Of a stretch of DNA of 64,000 bases, positions 43,901-56,591 are shown piece by piece. Both the position numbers and the translations under genes were made by a program. How positions within the stretch are numbered: the stretch's first letter is position 1; every line of letters starts with the position of its first letter. The stretch comes from Nocardioides sp. InS609-2 (GTDB taxonomy: Bacteria > Actinomycetota > Actinomycetes > Propionibacteriales > Nocardioidaceae). The notes beneath the pieces were generated by a model that did not search any database, had not been told where the DNA came from, and saw only the letters and a list, made by a program, of their open reading frames with translations. The stretch lies in assembly GCF_023208195.1 (NCBI RefSeq), contig NZ_CP060034.1:4092001-4156000 (forward strand), written 5' to 3'.

Positions 43901-46561
43901 TCAGGTCAGTCGCGCGCGACCCGCCTCCAACCGGGCGACAGGCACCCGGAACGGTGAGCACGACACGTAGTCGAGGCCGACCTCGTCGAAGAAGTGGATC
44001 GACGCCGGGTCACCGCCGTGCTCGCCGCAGACACCGAGGTGGAGCTCGGGATTCGCCGCCTTGCCGTCCTCGACCGCGCGTCGTACGAGCGAGCCGACTC
44101 CGTCGATGTCGAGCGACTCGAACGGCGAGACCGGGAAGACACCCTGCTCGAGGTAGGTGCTGAAGAAGGACGCCTCGACGTCGTCGCGGGAGAAGCCCCA
44201 CGTCATCTGGGTGAGGTCGTTGGTCCCGAAGGAGAAGAACTCCGCCGACCCGGCGATCTCGCCGGCCGTCATCGCGGCTCGCGGCAGCTCGATCATGGTG
44301 CCGATCTTGTGTGGCACGGTGGTCCCGGTCTCCTCCTGTACGTCGATGGCGACCTGCTTGATCCTGGCGCGCACCAGGTCGAGCTCGCGGACGCTCGCGA
44401 CGAGCGGGATCATGATCTCGGGCTCGGCGGACCCGCCGCCCCTGATCCGCTCCGCGGCCGCCTCGAGGATGGCCCGGGTCTGCATCGTGAACAGCCCGGG
44501 GATCACGATGCCGAGGCGTACGCCGCGCAGGCCGAGCATCGGGTTCGACTCGTGCAGGCGCTGGACGGCCTTCAGCAGCTTGCGCTGGCGCTTCTTGCGG
44601 TGTCCGTGCACGTCGGCGACGGCCATCGCCACCGACAGGTCGGTGAGGTCGGGCAGGAACTCGTGCAGTGGCGGGTCGATGAGCCGGATGGTCACCGGCA
44701 GCCCGTCCATGGCCTCGAAGATCTCGAGGAAGTCGTGGCGCTGGAGGGGGAGCAGCTCGTCGAGAGCCGCCGACTGCTCATCGTCGCTCTCCGCGACGAT
44801 GAGGTTCTCCACGAGGCCGCGACGCTCACCGAGGAACATGTGCTCGGTCCGGCACAGGCCGATGCCCTGGGCGCCGAAGCGGCGGGCCCGGGCAGCGTCC
44901 TCGGCAGTGTCGGCGTTGGTGCGCACCCGCAGCCGGCGGGCGGCATCGGCATGGTCCATCAGCCGGGCGACGGCCTCGACCAGCGGCTCGTCGACCTCCT
45001 GCCCCTCGAAGTAGCGGACCACGAACGAGTCGGCGACCGGGACCGCGCCGTCGAAGACCTCGCCGGTCGAGCCGTCGATGGAGATGACGTCGCCCTCGCG
45101 GATCGTCTTGCCGTCGCGGACGGTGAACTCGCCCTCACGGGTGTCGACGTCGAGAGCCTCGGCACCGCACACGCACGTGCGGCCCATGCCGCGCGCGACC
45201 ACGGCGGCATGCGACGTCTTGCCGCCCCGGCTGGTGAGCACGCCGCGGGCGACCATCATCCCGTGCAGGTCCTCCGGCGTGGTCTCCTTGCGGACCAGGA
45301 TGACGTCCTCGCCGTTCTCGGCCCACTCGACCGCGGTCGCCCAGTCGAAGACGGCCCTGCCGACGGCCGCACCGGGGGAGGCGTTCATCCCCTTGGCGAG
45401 CAGCGTGCGCTCGGCGTTGACGTCGAAGCGCGGGAACATCAGGTTGGCGAGCTGCTCGCCGTTGACCCGGCGCAGCGCCTCGTCCATGTCGATCAGGCCT
45501 TCGTCCGCCATGTGTACGGCGATGCGGAAGGCTGCCTCGGGGGTGCGCTTGCCGACGCGGGTCTGCAACATCCAGAGCTTGCCGTCCTCGACGGTGAACT
45601 CGATGTCGCACATGTCCTTGTAGTGCTTCTCGAGCGTCTCCATGATCTCGATGAGCTCGTCGTGCGACTCCTTGTCGATCTCGGCCATGTCGGCCAGCGA
45701 CACGGTGTTGCGGGTGCCGGCGACCACGTCCTCGCCCTGGGCGTTCTGCAGGTAGTCGCCGTACACGCCCTGGTCGCCACTGGCGGGATCCCGGGTGAAG
45801 CAGACGCCGGAGCCCGAGGTCATCCCGCGGTTGCCGAACACCATCGCCTGGATGTTGACGGCAGTGCCGAGGTCCTCGGGGATGCGCTCCTGGCGGCGGT
45901 AGAGCACCGCCCGGTCGGTGTTCCACGAGTCGAAGACGGCCTTCGTGGCCAGCTCCATCTGCTCGCGCGGGTCCTGCGGGAACTCGCGTCCGGCGTGCTC
46001 GCGGATCAGCGCCTTGAAGTCCTCGACGAGGGTGCGCAGGTCCTCGACGTCGAGATCGAGGTCCTCGGTGGTGTCCTTGGCCTTCTTCGCCGCATCGAGG
46101 GCGTCGGAGAAGTGCTCGGCGTCCACGTCGAGCACCGTCGACCCGAACATCTGCAGCAGCCGCCGGTAGGAGTCGAGCGCGAACCGCTCGTCGTCACTGT
46201 GCTGCGCCAGCCCTGCGACCGACTCGTCGTTGAGGCCGATGTTGAGAACCGTCTCCATCATCCCGGGCATCGAGAACTTCGCGCCGCTACGCACGCTGAC
46301 CAGAAGCGGGTCGCTCGCGTCACCGAGGGTGCGGCCCATCTTCTTCTCGAGGTCTGCGAGGTGCTCGCTCACCTCGGCTTCGAGGGTGTCGGGCTGGCCA
46401 CCACTTTCGAGGTAGGCCCGACAGGCCTCGGTGGTGATGGTGAAGCCGGGTGGCACCGGCAGCCCGAGGTTGGTCATCTCGGCCAGATTGGCGCCCTTGC
46501 CGCCCAGTAGGTCCTTCTGGTCCTTGTTGCCGTCGGCGAAGTCGAACACGAAGGTGGTCAT
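43901..46561 (-). CDS. ppdK: Pyruvate, phosphate dikinase
   Basis: 886 aa from the ATG at 46561 (MTTFVFDFADGNKDQKDLLG), the family's normal length. Interconverts pyruvate, ATP and phosphate with phosphoenolpyruvate, AMP and pyrophosphate. ATP-grasp part first (GGKGANLAEMTNLGLPVPPG), then the swinging phosphohistidine domain (GGKTSHAAVVARGMG, His451, Thr449), then the PEP/pyruvate barrel ending in LGVCGEHGGDPAS with the catalytic Cys. Cytoplasmic; provides PEP in gluconeogenic growth, in line with the acetyl-CoA-assimilating genes nearby. Confidence 0.95.
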   Translation of the reverse strand: MTTFVFDFADGNKDQKDLLGGKGANLAEMTNLGLPVPPGFTITTEACRAYLESGGQPDTLEAEVSEHLADLEKKMGRTLGDASDPLLVSVRSGAKFSMPGMMETVLNIGLNDESVAGLAQHSDDERFALDSYRRLLQMFGSTVLDVDAEHFSDALDAAKKAKDTTEDLDLDVEDLRTLVEDFKALIREHAGREFPQDPREQMELATKAVFDSWNTDRAVLYRRQERIPEDLGTAVNIQAMVFGNRGMTSGSGVCFTRDPASGDQGVYGDYLQNAQGEDVVAGTRNTVSLADMAEIDKESHDELIEIMETLEKHYKDMCDIEFTVEDGKLWMLQTRVGKRTPEAAFRIAVHMADEGLIDMDEALRRVNGEQLANLMFPRFDVNAERTLLAKGMNASPGAAVGRAVFDWATAVEWAENGEDVILVRKETTPEDLHGMMVARGVLTSRGGKTSHAAVVARGMGRTCVCGAEALDVDTREGEFTVRDGKTIREGDVISIDGSTGEVFDGAVPVADSFVVRYFEGQEVDEPLVEAVARLMDHADAARRLRVRTNADTAEDAARARRFGAQGIGLCRTEHMFLGERRGLVENLIVAESDDEQSAALDELLPLQRHDFLEIFEAMDGLPVTIRLIDPPLHEFLPDLTDLSVAMAVADVHGHRKKRQRKLLKAVQRLHESNPMLGLRGVRLGIVIPGLFTMQTRAILEAAAERIRGGGSAEPEIMIPLVASVRELDLVRARIKQVAIDVQEETGTTVPHKIGTMIELPRAAMTAGEIAGSAEFFSFGTNDLTQMTWGFSRDDVEASFFSTYLEQGVFPVSPFESLDIDGVGSLVRRAVEDGKAANPELHLGVCGEHGGDPASIHFFDEVGLDYVSCSPFRVPVARLEAGRARLT

Positions 46562-46626
46562 CTGGGTGATCCTGCCGTGACTTGCCGGTCGAGCGAAAGA
46601 CCTCGTGTGCTCGCGAAGTGCACGCG

Positions 46627-48456
46627 TCAGTCGACCACGTCGAAGCGAGCCATCATGCCGTGGTCCTCGTGGTCGAGCATGTGGCAGTGGATCATGAACG
46701 GCCCGGTGTAGTCCTCGAACCGGGTGGCCACCTCGACCACCTCGCCGGGTTCGAGGCGCCAGGTGTCCTCGAGGCCTCGCTCCCACGGTGGCGGACGCCT
46801 GCCGTCGCGCAGCACGGTGCGCCACTGCTCGGCGTGGATGTGGACGGAGTGCGTCATGTCGCTCGTGTTGCGCAACCGCCACCGTTCGACCGTGCCCAGA
46901 CGTGCCCGGTGGTCGACACGTCCCGGGTCGAAAGCCTGCCCGTTGATGGACCAGAAGGTGCCGTGACGATGGCTGCCGCCCAGGTCGAAGGTCCAGGTCT
47001 TCGACACCTTCGCGGGGACCCGCACGAGATCGGGGGACGGCAGCCGCGCCGGTAGCCGCGAGCGGTCGGGTGCCTCGGCGCCCACGCGGAACTGCATGAG
47101 GGCCACCTGGCGGGCGTCCGCGCCCGTCTCGCCGGTGGCGGCGGGGACGGAGTCGAGCACCAGGTTCTTGCCGTTCGCACCGTGGAAGTCCACGATCACG
47201 TCTGCTCGCTGAGCCGGACCGAGCAGCACCCGCTGGCGGACCGCCGGCTTGTGCAGCAGACCGTTGCCGGTGCCGATCTGCAGCAACGGCCGGCCGTCGG
47301 AGAGGCCGATGGCGTAGCTGGAGAAGTGGGACGCGTTGAGCAGGCGCAGCCGGTATCGGGTCGCGCTGACCCGAAGGTACGGCGCGTAGCGGCCGTTGAC
47401 GAGCACGTGCGTCCCGACCGTGGCGTCGTCCGGCGGTGCGCGCGGACCCAGCCACGCCATTGCCCCGTGGTGACCCACCATCCGGGGTCCGTGTGCGAAC
47501 GGGTTGGTCAGCTCGTTGTCGGTGCGGAACGATCGGTCGGCCAGCATGAGTGGCACGTCGCGCAGGCCTGTGGGCAGTCGCAACGATGCCTGGGAGGAGT
47601 CCTTGACCACGAACATGCCCTGCAACCCGCGCCAGTTGTTGCGAGCCGTCCGGTTCATCCGGTGATCGTGGTAGAAGAAGAACGAGCTCGGCTCGGGCAG
47701 ACCGCCGTAGGTCAGCGGGTACTCGTAGGTCCGCGCGCGCCCCGGGCGCACCAGCTGGGTGGTCGGTTGCCCGTCGTGCTCGGATGCGTGGTGGTCACCG
47801 TGCAGGTGCACGGTCAGGGCACCGGCCCGGCGCGGCAGCCGGTGGACGAACCGCACCCGCGTCTCCCCGCCCGCCGGCCGGACGATCGTGGGGCCGGGGT
47901 AGGTGCCGCCGTACGTCCACATCCGCGTCGCGGGGCCGGTCGGCAGCACCCGCACCCGGGCCAGGCGCATCGGGATCGTGATCTCGGTGCCGCGCTTCTT
48001 TCGTGGCACCACGAGCGGCTGGTCGAATGACGGCAGCTGAGGCGTGACGGAGCCACCGCCGCCCTCGACGACGAGCACCCCCCGCATCTGGGGATGGAGC
48101 TTGCAGTAGAAAGCGTAGGAACCCTCGGCGAGTGCTTCGACGCCGGTGATGGTGGCACTCGTGCCGGCAGGCACCCGGACGTCGAACAGCGGTGTGCCGT
48201 CGGTGGCCGTGGCCACCGAGGTGACGGTGTGATCGAAGGAGTCGAGGTTGACCAGGGTGAGCGTGCCGCCGCCGCCGAGTGTCACCTCCTTCGGGGAGAA
48301 GGCCAGCGAGCCCCGGTTGACCACGAGGGTGGCCGACGCCGGGCTCACCACGGCGCTGGCGTTCGGGGCCGACGGTGGACCCGCCGCGAGGGGGAGCGCG
48401 AGGACGACCCACAGCGCGCCCGCAAGCCAGGCGGCGCGCCGGCGAGACGTGGTCAT
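46627..48456 (-). CDS. Multicopper oxidase with N-terminal blue-copper domain
   Basis: 609 aa from the ATG at 48456, with a signal peptide (AAWLAGALWVVLALPLAAG). Residues about 35-130 are a plastocyanin-like domain with the type-1 ligands SYAFYCKLHPQMRG (Cys, His, Met). Then the oxidase core: HLHGDHHA, FYHDH, HSVHIHAEQ and HCHMLDHEDHGMM supply the type-1, 2 and 3 copper ligands. It oxidises phenols, Cu(I) or Fe(II) with O2 outside the cell; the extra domain may be an internal electron donor. Divergent from a cupredoxin-like secreted protein. Confidence 0.9.
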   Translation of the reverse strand: MTTSRRRAAWLAGALWVVLALPLAAGPPSAPNASAVVSPASATLVVNRGSLAFSPKEVTLGGGGTLTLVNLDSFDHTVTSVATATDGTPLFDVRVPAGTSATITGVEALAEGSYAFYCKLHPQMRGVLVVEGGGGSVTPQLPSFDQPLVVPRKKRGTEITIPMRLARVRVLPTGPATRMWTYGGTYPGPTIVRPAGGETRVRFVHRLPRRAGALTVHLHGDHHASEHDGQPTTQLVRPGRARTYEYPLTYGGLPEPSSFFFYHDHRMNRTARNNWRGLQGMFVVKDSSQASLRLPTGLRDVPLMLADRSFRTDNELTNPFAHGPRMVGHHGAMAWLGPRAPPDDATVGTHVLVNGRYAPYLRVSATRYRLRLLNASHFSSYAIGLSDGRPLLQIGTGNGLLHKPAVRQRVLLGPAQRADVIVDFHGANGKNLVLDSVPAATGETGADARQVALMQFRVGAEAPDRSRLPARLPSPDLVRVPAKVSKTWTFDLGGSHRHGTFWSINGQAFDPGRVDHRARLGTVERWRLRNTSDMTHSVHIHAEQWRTVLRDGRRPPPWERGLEDTWRLEPGEVVEVATRFEDYTGPFMIHCHMLDHEDHGMMARFDVVD

Positions 48457-48591
48457 CTGGCCAGTTATCGCACAATCGACCCGAGTTCGGCATCCCCAGG
48501 ATCGTGGAAAATACCCCGTGCGGGCGATGCGGGGCAGGCCCTTCCGGAGCACGGTTGTGGGGTCCATGTTCCGTGACCGAAGGAGTCGCTC

Positions 48592-49434
48592 ATGCGGTTA
48601 CTCAAGGCCGTGCGCGGCGGCATCGCCGTGGCGTGTACGACCAGTCTCGTGGCGGCACCGCTCCTGGTGCCCCTTGCCGCTTCGGCGGTACGTGCCGAGG
48701 CTGCCGCCAATTCGATGACCATCACGGTCGCCAAGAGGGCGATCACCATCCGTGGTGCCCAGGGCCTCCGCGCCGGTCGCGTGAAGATCCACGTCAAGGG
48801 GAAGGGGACTGCCGAGATCTTGATGTTCGACCCCGGCTACGACCACGCCGACTTCGCCAAGGACGCCGCCGCCGCCGACAAGGGCGACGTGAAGGCGCTC
48901 AGGCGCGCCATCGCCAACACCGAGTTCCTCGGCGGCTTCCAGCCAGGGGGGAGCGGCACGGTGGTGCTGCCGAAGGCCGGCGACTACACCGTGTTCTCCT
49001 TCGCGTCGCGCGGCCACGCCGACTTCAGCGCAGGCGCGGTGAAGCGCGCCAGGACCCCCAACGTGGACGGCAAGATCATCGGCCGCACCGGTCCGAAGTG
49101 GGGCGGTTCCAACCTGCTGCCGGCCAAGGGCACCTTCCTGTTCAAGAACGCCGACCGGACCACGCCGCACTTCGTGATCCTCCAGCAGGTCGCGGAGGGC
49201 ACCACGACCGACCAGGTGCTCGAGGCACTGAGGAGTGGAGGGCAGGGGCCGCCGCCCCCCTGGTTCCTGCCAGGCAGCCTGGAGACGGCGACGCTCAGTT
49301 CCGGGCGGAAGATGACGGTGAACTACGACCTGCCGCCGGGGCAGTACGTCATCATGTGCTTCTTTCCCGACCCCAGGATGAACGGCATGCCGCACGCCCT
49401 CATGGGCATGCTCAAGATGATCCACCTGAGTTGA
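48592..49434 (+). CDS. Secreted cupredoxin-like protein
   Basis: 280 aa with a signal peptide (residues 1-37). The C-terminal half looks like a cupredoxin: His193 (TPHFVILQQV), Cys256 (QYVIMCFFPD), His268 and Met271 or Met273 (NGMPHALMGM) are spaced like the four type-1 copper ligands. The N-terminal domain (SMTITVAKRAITIRGAQGLR) is a second beta domain without ligands. It diverges from the multicopper oxidase, 135 bp between the starts, so electron exchange with it or copper binding is inferred. Not a named family to my knowledge. Confidence 0.7.
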   Translation: MRLLKAVRGGIAVACTTSLVAAPLLVPLAASAVRAEAAANSMTITVAKRAITIRGAQGLRAGRVKIHVKGKGTAEILMFDPGYDHADFAKDAAAADKGDVKALRRAIANTEFLGGFQPGGSGTVVLPKAGDYTVFSFASRGHADFSAGAVKRARTPNVDGKIIGRTGPKWGGSNLLPAKGTFLFKNADRTTPHFVILQQVAEGTTTDQVLEALRSGGQGPPPPWFLPGSLETATLSSGRKMTVNYDLPPGQYVIMCFFPDPRMNGMPHALMGMLKMIHLS

Positions 49435-49475
49435 TCAGTTGATCTGCGCGAGTGGATGCGTCCCGAGCCCCGGTT

Positions 49476-51344
49476 CTAGGACTCGCGGCGCAGCCACACC
49501 GTCGCCAGCGGCGGCACGACGATGTCGGCGTACGCCGGGCAACCGTGGTGCTCGCCCGTGACGGCCTCGACGATGCCCAGGTTGCCGACCCCGGAGCCGG
49601 TGTAGACCGACGCGTCGGTGTTGAGCACCTCGTCCCAGCAGCCGGCGGCGGGCAGCGGGAGGCGGTAGCCCTCGTGCGGGACGGCCGCGAAGTTGGCGAC
49701 GCACACCAGGTCCGGCTCGCCGGGCGCCCGACGTACGAACGAGAACACGTTGCGGGTGGCGTCGTTGGCGTCGATCCACTCGAACCCGGCGGGGTCGCTG
49801 TCGAGCTTGTAGAGGGCCGGCGTCTGCGTGTACACGCGGTTCAGATCACGCAGCAGGGAGCGCACGCCTTCGTGCTCGGGGTGCTCGAGCAGCCACCAGT
49901 CGAGCTCGCGGGCCTCGGCCCATTCGGACTCCTGGCCGAACTCAGAACCCATGAAGATGAGCTGCTTGCCGGGATGGGCCCACATGAACGCGAGATAGGC
50001 GCGCAGGTTGGCCAGCTGCTGCCAGCGGTCACCGGGCATCTTGCGCAGCAGGGAGCCCTTGCCGTGCACGACCTCGTCGTGGCTGATGGGGAGCGTGAAG
50101 TTCTCGGAGTAGGCGTAGACCATCGAGAACGTCATCTGGCCGTGGTGGTGGCTGCGATGGATCGGGTCCTTCTCGACGTAGCCGAGAGAGTCGTGCATCC
50201 AGCCCATGTTCCACTTGAAGCCGAAGCCCAGGCCGCCCTCGGACGTCGGCTTGGTGACGCCGGGCCACGACGTCGACTCCTCGGCGATCACCATCGCGCC
50301 GGGCACCCGCTTGTAGACGGTGGCGTTCATCTCCTGGAGGAACTGCACCGCCTCGAGGTTCTCGCGGCCGCCGTGCACGTTGGGCGTCCACTGACCGGGC
50401 TCGCGGGAGTAGTCGAGGTAGAGCATCGAGGCGACGGCGTCGACCCGCAGCCCGTCGATGTGGAACTCCTCCAGCCAGTAGAGCGCGTTGGCGACGAGGA
50501 AGTTACGCACCTCGCGGCGGCCGAAGTTGAAGACGTAGGTGCCCCAGTCGGGGTGCTCGCCGCGCGAGGGGTTCGGGTCCTCGTAGAGCGGCGTGCCGTC
50601 GAAGCGGGCCAGTGCGAACTCGTCCTTGGGGAAGTGCGCGGGCACCCAGTCCACGATGACGCCGATGCCGGCCTGGTGCAGCCGGTCGACGAGGTCGCGG
50701 AAGCCGTCGGGGTCGCCGAAGCGCGAGGTCGGAGCGAAGTACGACGTCACCTGGTAGCCCCACGAACCACCGAACGGGTGCTCCATCACCGGCATGAACT
50801 CGACGTGCGTGAAGCCCAGCTCGACGAGGTAGGGGATGAGCGCGTCGGCCAGCTCGCTGTAGGAGTACGTCGACCCGTCGTAGTGCTTGCGCCACGAGCC
50901 GAGGTGCATCTCGTAGACCGACATCGGCTCGGAGGCCGGCGTCTTCGAGGCCCGCGCCGTCATCCAGGCGTCGTCGCCCCAGGAGTGGGACGACGCGAAG
51001 ACGACCGACGCCGTCTCAGGCGGCACCTGCGTGTGGAACGCCATCGGGTCGGCCTTGTCGCGCCAGACGCCGTCGATGCCGCGGATCCGGAACTTGTACT
51101 GCGCGCCCGCGCCGACGCCGGGCGCCAGCACGTGCCACACACCGGACGAGCCGATCGCGGCGAGCGGGGTCCTGGCGCCGTCCCACTCGTTGAACGAGCC
51201 GGCGATCTGGACCTCCTGGGCGTTGGGCGCCCAGACAGAGAACGACGTGCCGTCATCACCCGGGTGCGCGCCGAGGACCTCCCACAGCTCCTCGTGGCGT
51301 CCCTCGTTGATCAGGTGGATGTCGAGTTCTCCGGGACCGGTCAT
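49476..51344 (-). CDS. glgB: 1,4-alpha-glucan branching enzyme
   Basis: 622 aa from the ATG at 51344 with AGGAG in front. Introduces alpha-1,6 branches into glycogen-type glucan. CBM48-type N-terminus ([20 protein letters not shown]), then the GH13 barrel with [20 protein letters not shown], nucleophile Asp in [17 protein letters not shown], acid Glu in VIAEEST and [15 protein letters not shown]. Last gene of glgE-treS-mak-glgB; its ATG overlaps the maltokinase stop by 4 bp (ATGA). Confidence 0.96.
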   Translation of the reverse strand: MTGPGELDIHLINEGRHEELWEVLGAHPGDDGTSFSVWAPNAQEVQIAGSFNEWDGARTPLAAIGSSGVWHVLAPGVGAGAQYKFRIRGIDGVWRDKADPMAFHTQVPPETASVVFASSHSWGDDAWMTARASKTPASEPMSVYEMHLGSWRKHYDGSTYSYSELADALIPYLVELGFTHVEFMPVMEHPFGGSWGYQVTSYFAPTSRFGDPDGFRDLVDRLHQAGIGVIVDWVPAHFPKDEFALARFDGTPLYEDPNPSRGEHPDWGTYVFNFGRREVRNFLVANALYWLEEFHIDGLRVDAVASMLYLDYSREPGQWTPNVHGGRENLEAVQFLQEMNATVYKRVPGAMVIAEESTSWPGVTKPTSEGGLGFGFKWNMGWMHDSLGYVEKDPIHRSHHHGQMTFSMVYAYSENFTLPISHDEVVHGKGSLLRKMPGDRWQQLANLRAYLAFMWAHPGKQLIFMGSEFGQESEWAEARELDWWLLEHPEHEGVRSLLRDLNRVYTQTPALYKLDSDPAGFEWIDANDATRNVFSFVRRAPGEPDLVCVANFAAVPHEGYRLPLPAAGCWDEVLNTDASVYTGSGVGNLGIVEAVTGEHHGCPAYADIVVPPLATVWLRRES

Positions 51345-52743
51345 CGGATCTCCTCGTTGTCTGTTGCGGGGGTTCCGACGGCGGCGAGCGCCTCCAGCGG
51401 GATGCTGACCCAGGCCGGGCGGTTGCGGACCTCGTAGACCGCCTCGTAGACAGCCTTGTCGGCGACGTACGCGTCGAGCAGGGTCTGCTCGGCGTCGTCG
51501 AGAGGGCGACCGGTGTACGCCGTCAGGAAGGCCTCGCGGTTGCGTTCGGCCCACTCGCGCGCCCGGTAGTCGCGTTGCTCGTCTCCGTCTGACGCGTTCG
51601 AGCTGGCGATCATCGCCGCCACCCGGGGCGCGTAGTCGAAGCTGCGCAGCATGCCAGCGACGTCGCGCCACCGCGAGTCGGGCAGCATCCGCTCGGCGAG
51701 CGGCCGGGCGGGCTCGCCCTCGAAGTCGACGATCTTCCACCCCTTAACGGTGCGCAGCGTCTGACCCAGGTGCAGGTCACCGTGCACGGTCTGCACCGCG
51801 TCGCCCGGCAGCCCCGCGATGGCGTCGTACGTCGCCCGCAGCGCCGGTTCGTAGGTCGCGAGCTGGGGCGCTACGAGCAGCGCCGCATCGAGTCGCGTCT
51901 GCATCGATGCCGCCAGGGCGGCCATCTCGTCGGGGGTGCGGACATGCCTGGGGAACTGCTCCCCGAGGACCGCGTGCGTCTCGGCCAGCGCGACACCTAG
52001 CCGCGCAGCCTCGCCGGCGAAGTCGCCACCGACCTCGTCGGCGTGCAGGTCGGCCTCGGTCAGCAAGTTGCGCACGCTCGTCTGGGCGAGCTCCCAACCG
52101 TCGCTGCCGGTGCGCAGGAACTGCTGCAACATCGCCAGGTGCAGGATGCCGTCGGCACCAGACGGAGCTTCCACCCAGCCGTACAGTTGCGCGACATGCT
52201 CCGACTTCGCCCGCGTCAGCACCTCGTGGATCGCGATGTCGGGGTTGATGCCGGGCGTGATCTTGCGGAACACCTTGAGCACGGAGTCCTCGCCGAAGGC
52301 GACCGAGGAGTTCGACTGCTCGCCGGTGAACAGCGTCGAGTGCGCCTCGATGTCGAACTCGTGGCCGGGCAGCCGGTGGAAAGTCAGCCCGCCCAGCTCG
52401 CGTGAGCTGTCCGTCTCGTCGAACGCCTGGAGGTAGCGCGCCATCGCGTCGCGGTCGTGCACCGCGTCGTACGCGTAGACGTAGTAGCCGAGGCGACCGT
52501 CGTCCCAGCTGCCGATGAGGGCGTGGTCGAGACGGCCCTGCGGCTCGGCGTAGTTGGCCATCGGCAGCTGGTAGACCTCGTCGGCGCCGCCGTCGGCGTA
52601 GGCGATCGTGATCAAGTCGACGGTGAGGAGCGGGGAGCCCTCGATTGACGCGATCCGGTCGATGCCGGTGACGCGTGCGCCGCGGCCCTTGCCTCCGAAC
52701 CAGCGGGCGGCGTCGAGATAGGCCTCGAGCTGCGGGTGGTCGC

Positions 52744-52747
<4 letters not shown>
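51341..52747 (-). CDS. mak: Maltokinase
   Basis: 468 aa. Phosphorylates maltose from TreS to alpha-maltose 1-phosphate, the GlgE donor. N-terminal cap [18 protein letters not shown], then an aminoglycoside phosphotransferase-like kinase with catalytic [11 protein letters not shown] (Asp) and metal-binding [13 protein letters not shown]. Overlaps both neighbours by 4 bp, so the four-gene operon is translationally coupled. In some actinobacteria treS and mak are fused; here they are separate. Confidence 0.95.
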
Positions 52748-54512
<1,765 letters not shown>

Positions 54513-54516
<4 letters not shown>

Positions 54517-56483
54517 CGCGGCCTCCTGACGGAGATGATGTGCACCGGCTCGTGACCGGGGTCAAGACGAACGTAGTTGTGGCGGCTCCAGCTCCAGTCG
54601 GCGCCCGTGATCTCGTCGTGGGCGACGAAGGTGTCGTTCCAGTCGAGGCCGAGCGCCGGCATGTCGAGGTGGATCATCGTCTCGCGCGCGCCGTGCGGGT
54701 CGAGGTTGGCCACGACGATCACCACGTCGTCATCGACGCGCTTGCTGTACACCAGCACGCTCTCGTCGTCGCCGTCGTGGACGGTGAGGTTGCGGAGCAG
54801 CTGGAGCGCCGGGTGCTCCCGGCGGATCTTGTTCAGGTGCGTGATGTACGGCGCGAGCGTGCGGCCGTCGGCATCAGCCTGCTTCCAGTCGCGGATGCGG
54901 ATCTGGTACTTCTCCGAGTCGAGGTACTCCTCGCTGCCCGGCTTCACCGCCACGTGCTCGAACAGCTCGTAGCCGGCGTAGACACCCCAGCTCGGCGAGC
55001 CGGTGGCCGCGATCGCGGCCCGGATCTTGAACGCCGCCGGGCCGCCGTACTGGAGGAACGCGTGCAGGATGTCGGGGGTGTTGACGAAGAAGTTCGGCCG
55101 CATCAGGTGGTCGGACTCGCTGGACAGCTCGACGAGGTAGTCGCCGAGCTCGCGCTTGCCGGTGCGCCACGTGAAGTAGGTGTAGGACTGGTGGAAGCCC
55201 ACCGCGCCCAGGGCGTGCATCATCGCAGGCCGGGTGAACGCCTCGGAGAGGAACACCACGTCGGGGTCGGTGCGGCGTACCTCCTTGAGCAGCCACTCCC
55301 AGAACGCGACCGGCTTGGTGTGCGGGTTGTCGACGCGGAAGATCCGCACGCCGTGCGACATCCAGAGCCGCACGATGCGCAGCACCTCGCGGCAGATGCC
55401 GTTGGGGTCGTTGTCGAAGTTGACCGGGTAGATGTCCTGATACTTCTTCGGCGGGTTCTCGGCGTAGGCGATCGTGCCGTCGGCGCGCGTGGTGAACCAC
55501 TCCGGGTTGGTCTTCACCCACGGGTGGTCGGGGGCGACCTGCAGTGCGAGGTCGAGCGCGACTTCGAGGCCGAGCTCGCCGGCCCGCCCGACGAACGCGT
55601 CGAAGTCGTCGAAGCTGCCGAGATCGGGGTGGATGGCGTCGTGGCCGCCGGCCTTGCTGCCGATCGCCCACGGCGACCCGGTGTCGTCAGGCCCCGGCGT
55701 AAGCGTGTTGTTGGGTCCCTTGCGGTTGACCTCGCCGATCGGGTGGATCGGCGGCAGGTAGATCACGTCGAAGCCCATCTCGGCCACCGCGTCCAGGCGC
55801 TTGGCGGCGGTGAGGAACGTGCCGGTGGTGACCTTGCCGGACAACTCGTCGCGGTTGGCGCCCTCGGACCGCGGGAAGAACTCGTACCAGCTGCCGAACA
55901 GCGCGCGGCCGCGATCGGCGTACGCCGGGTAGGGACCCTCGATGGTCACCAGCTCGCGCAGCGGGTGGCTGGCCAGGATGTCGTCGAGCTCGGCGGTCTG
56001 GAGGGCGGCCAGCCGCGCCGGCACCGGTCGTGACTCGGCGGCAGCCGCCTCGGCCGCGCCGGTGAGCACCAACCGCTCGTTGTCGGTGAGACCGCCCTCG
56101 CCGATGACCCGGTTGATGAGCAGCCGGGCCTCGGTGAACATCAGCTCGACGTCGACGCCGGCGGGGATCTTCAGCCCGGCGTCGTGCTGCCAGGTCGCGA
56201 TCGGGTCGGACCAGGCGTGCACCTCGAAGGTCCAGCTGCCCGGCTGGTCGGGCGTCACCAGTGCGTCGTACCGGTCGGGGATGTCGGCGTGCTTGACCAT
56301 CCGCACCGGAGCGCGGCGTACGCCGTCGGGTCCGGCGAGCACGACCTCGGCTCCGAGCTGGTCGTGCCCCTCGCGGAACACCGAGGCACGGATGGGGAGA
56401 GGTTCACCCTCGGTGGCCTTGGCCGGCTGGCGACCAAGGTCGACGACGGGGTGCACGTCCATGACGGGTATTCGTCCAACCAT
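54513..56483 (-). CDS. glgE: Alpha-1,4-glucan:maltose-1-phosphate maltosyltransferase
   Basis: 656 aa from the ATG at 56483. Transfers maltosyl units from maltose 1-phosphate to the end of alpha-1,4 glucan. An N-terminal domain of about 200 residues (dimer contacts), then a GH13 barrel with [18 protein letters not shown], nucleophile Asp in [11 protein letters not shown], acid Glu in [10 protein letters not shown], and [14 protein letters not shown]. It starts the operon; 108 bp separate it from the M36 protease stop upstream on the same strand. Confidence 0.96.
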
Positions 56484-56546
56484 GCACCCACACTTGCGAA
56501 TCGCATGGCCACAAGCAAGACGAGGCCAATGCGTCCCATCGGTTGG

Positions 56547-56583
56547 TGACGGCGGGCGGCCCCCGTGGCACCGCCCACCGTCA
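56547..56583 (-). terminator. Terminator-like hairpin after the M36 protease gene
   Basis: TGACGGCGGGCGG (56547-56559) pairs with CCGCCCACCGTCA (56571-56583), 13 bp with one mismatch and an 11-nt loop, starting 9 bp after the stop of the M36 gene on the minus strand. There is no T-tract beyond it. It would keep protease transcripts out of the glgE operon. Confidence 0.55.
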
Positions 56584-56591
56584 GCTCGGGG

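Noticed and set aside
46562..47455. Minus-strand frame extending PPDK by about 300 codons
   Set aside because: It overlaps the multicopper oxidase gene in another frame; PPDK begins at MTTFVFDFADGNKDQ as in all family members.
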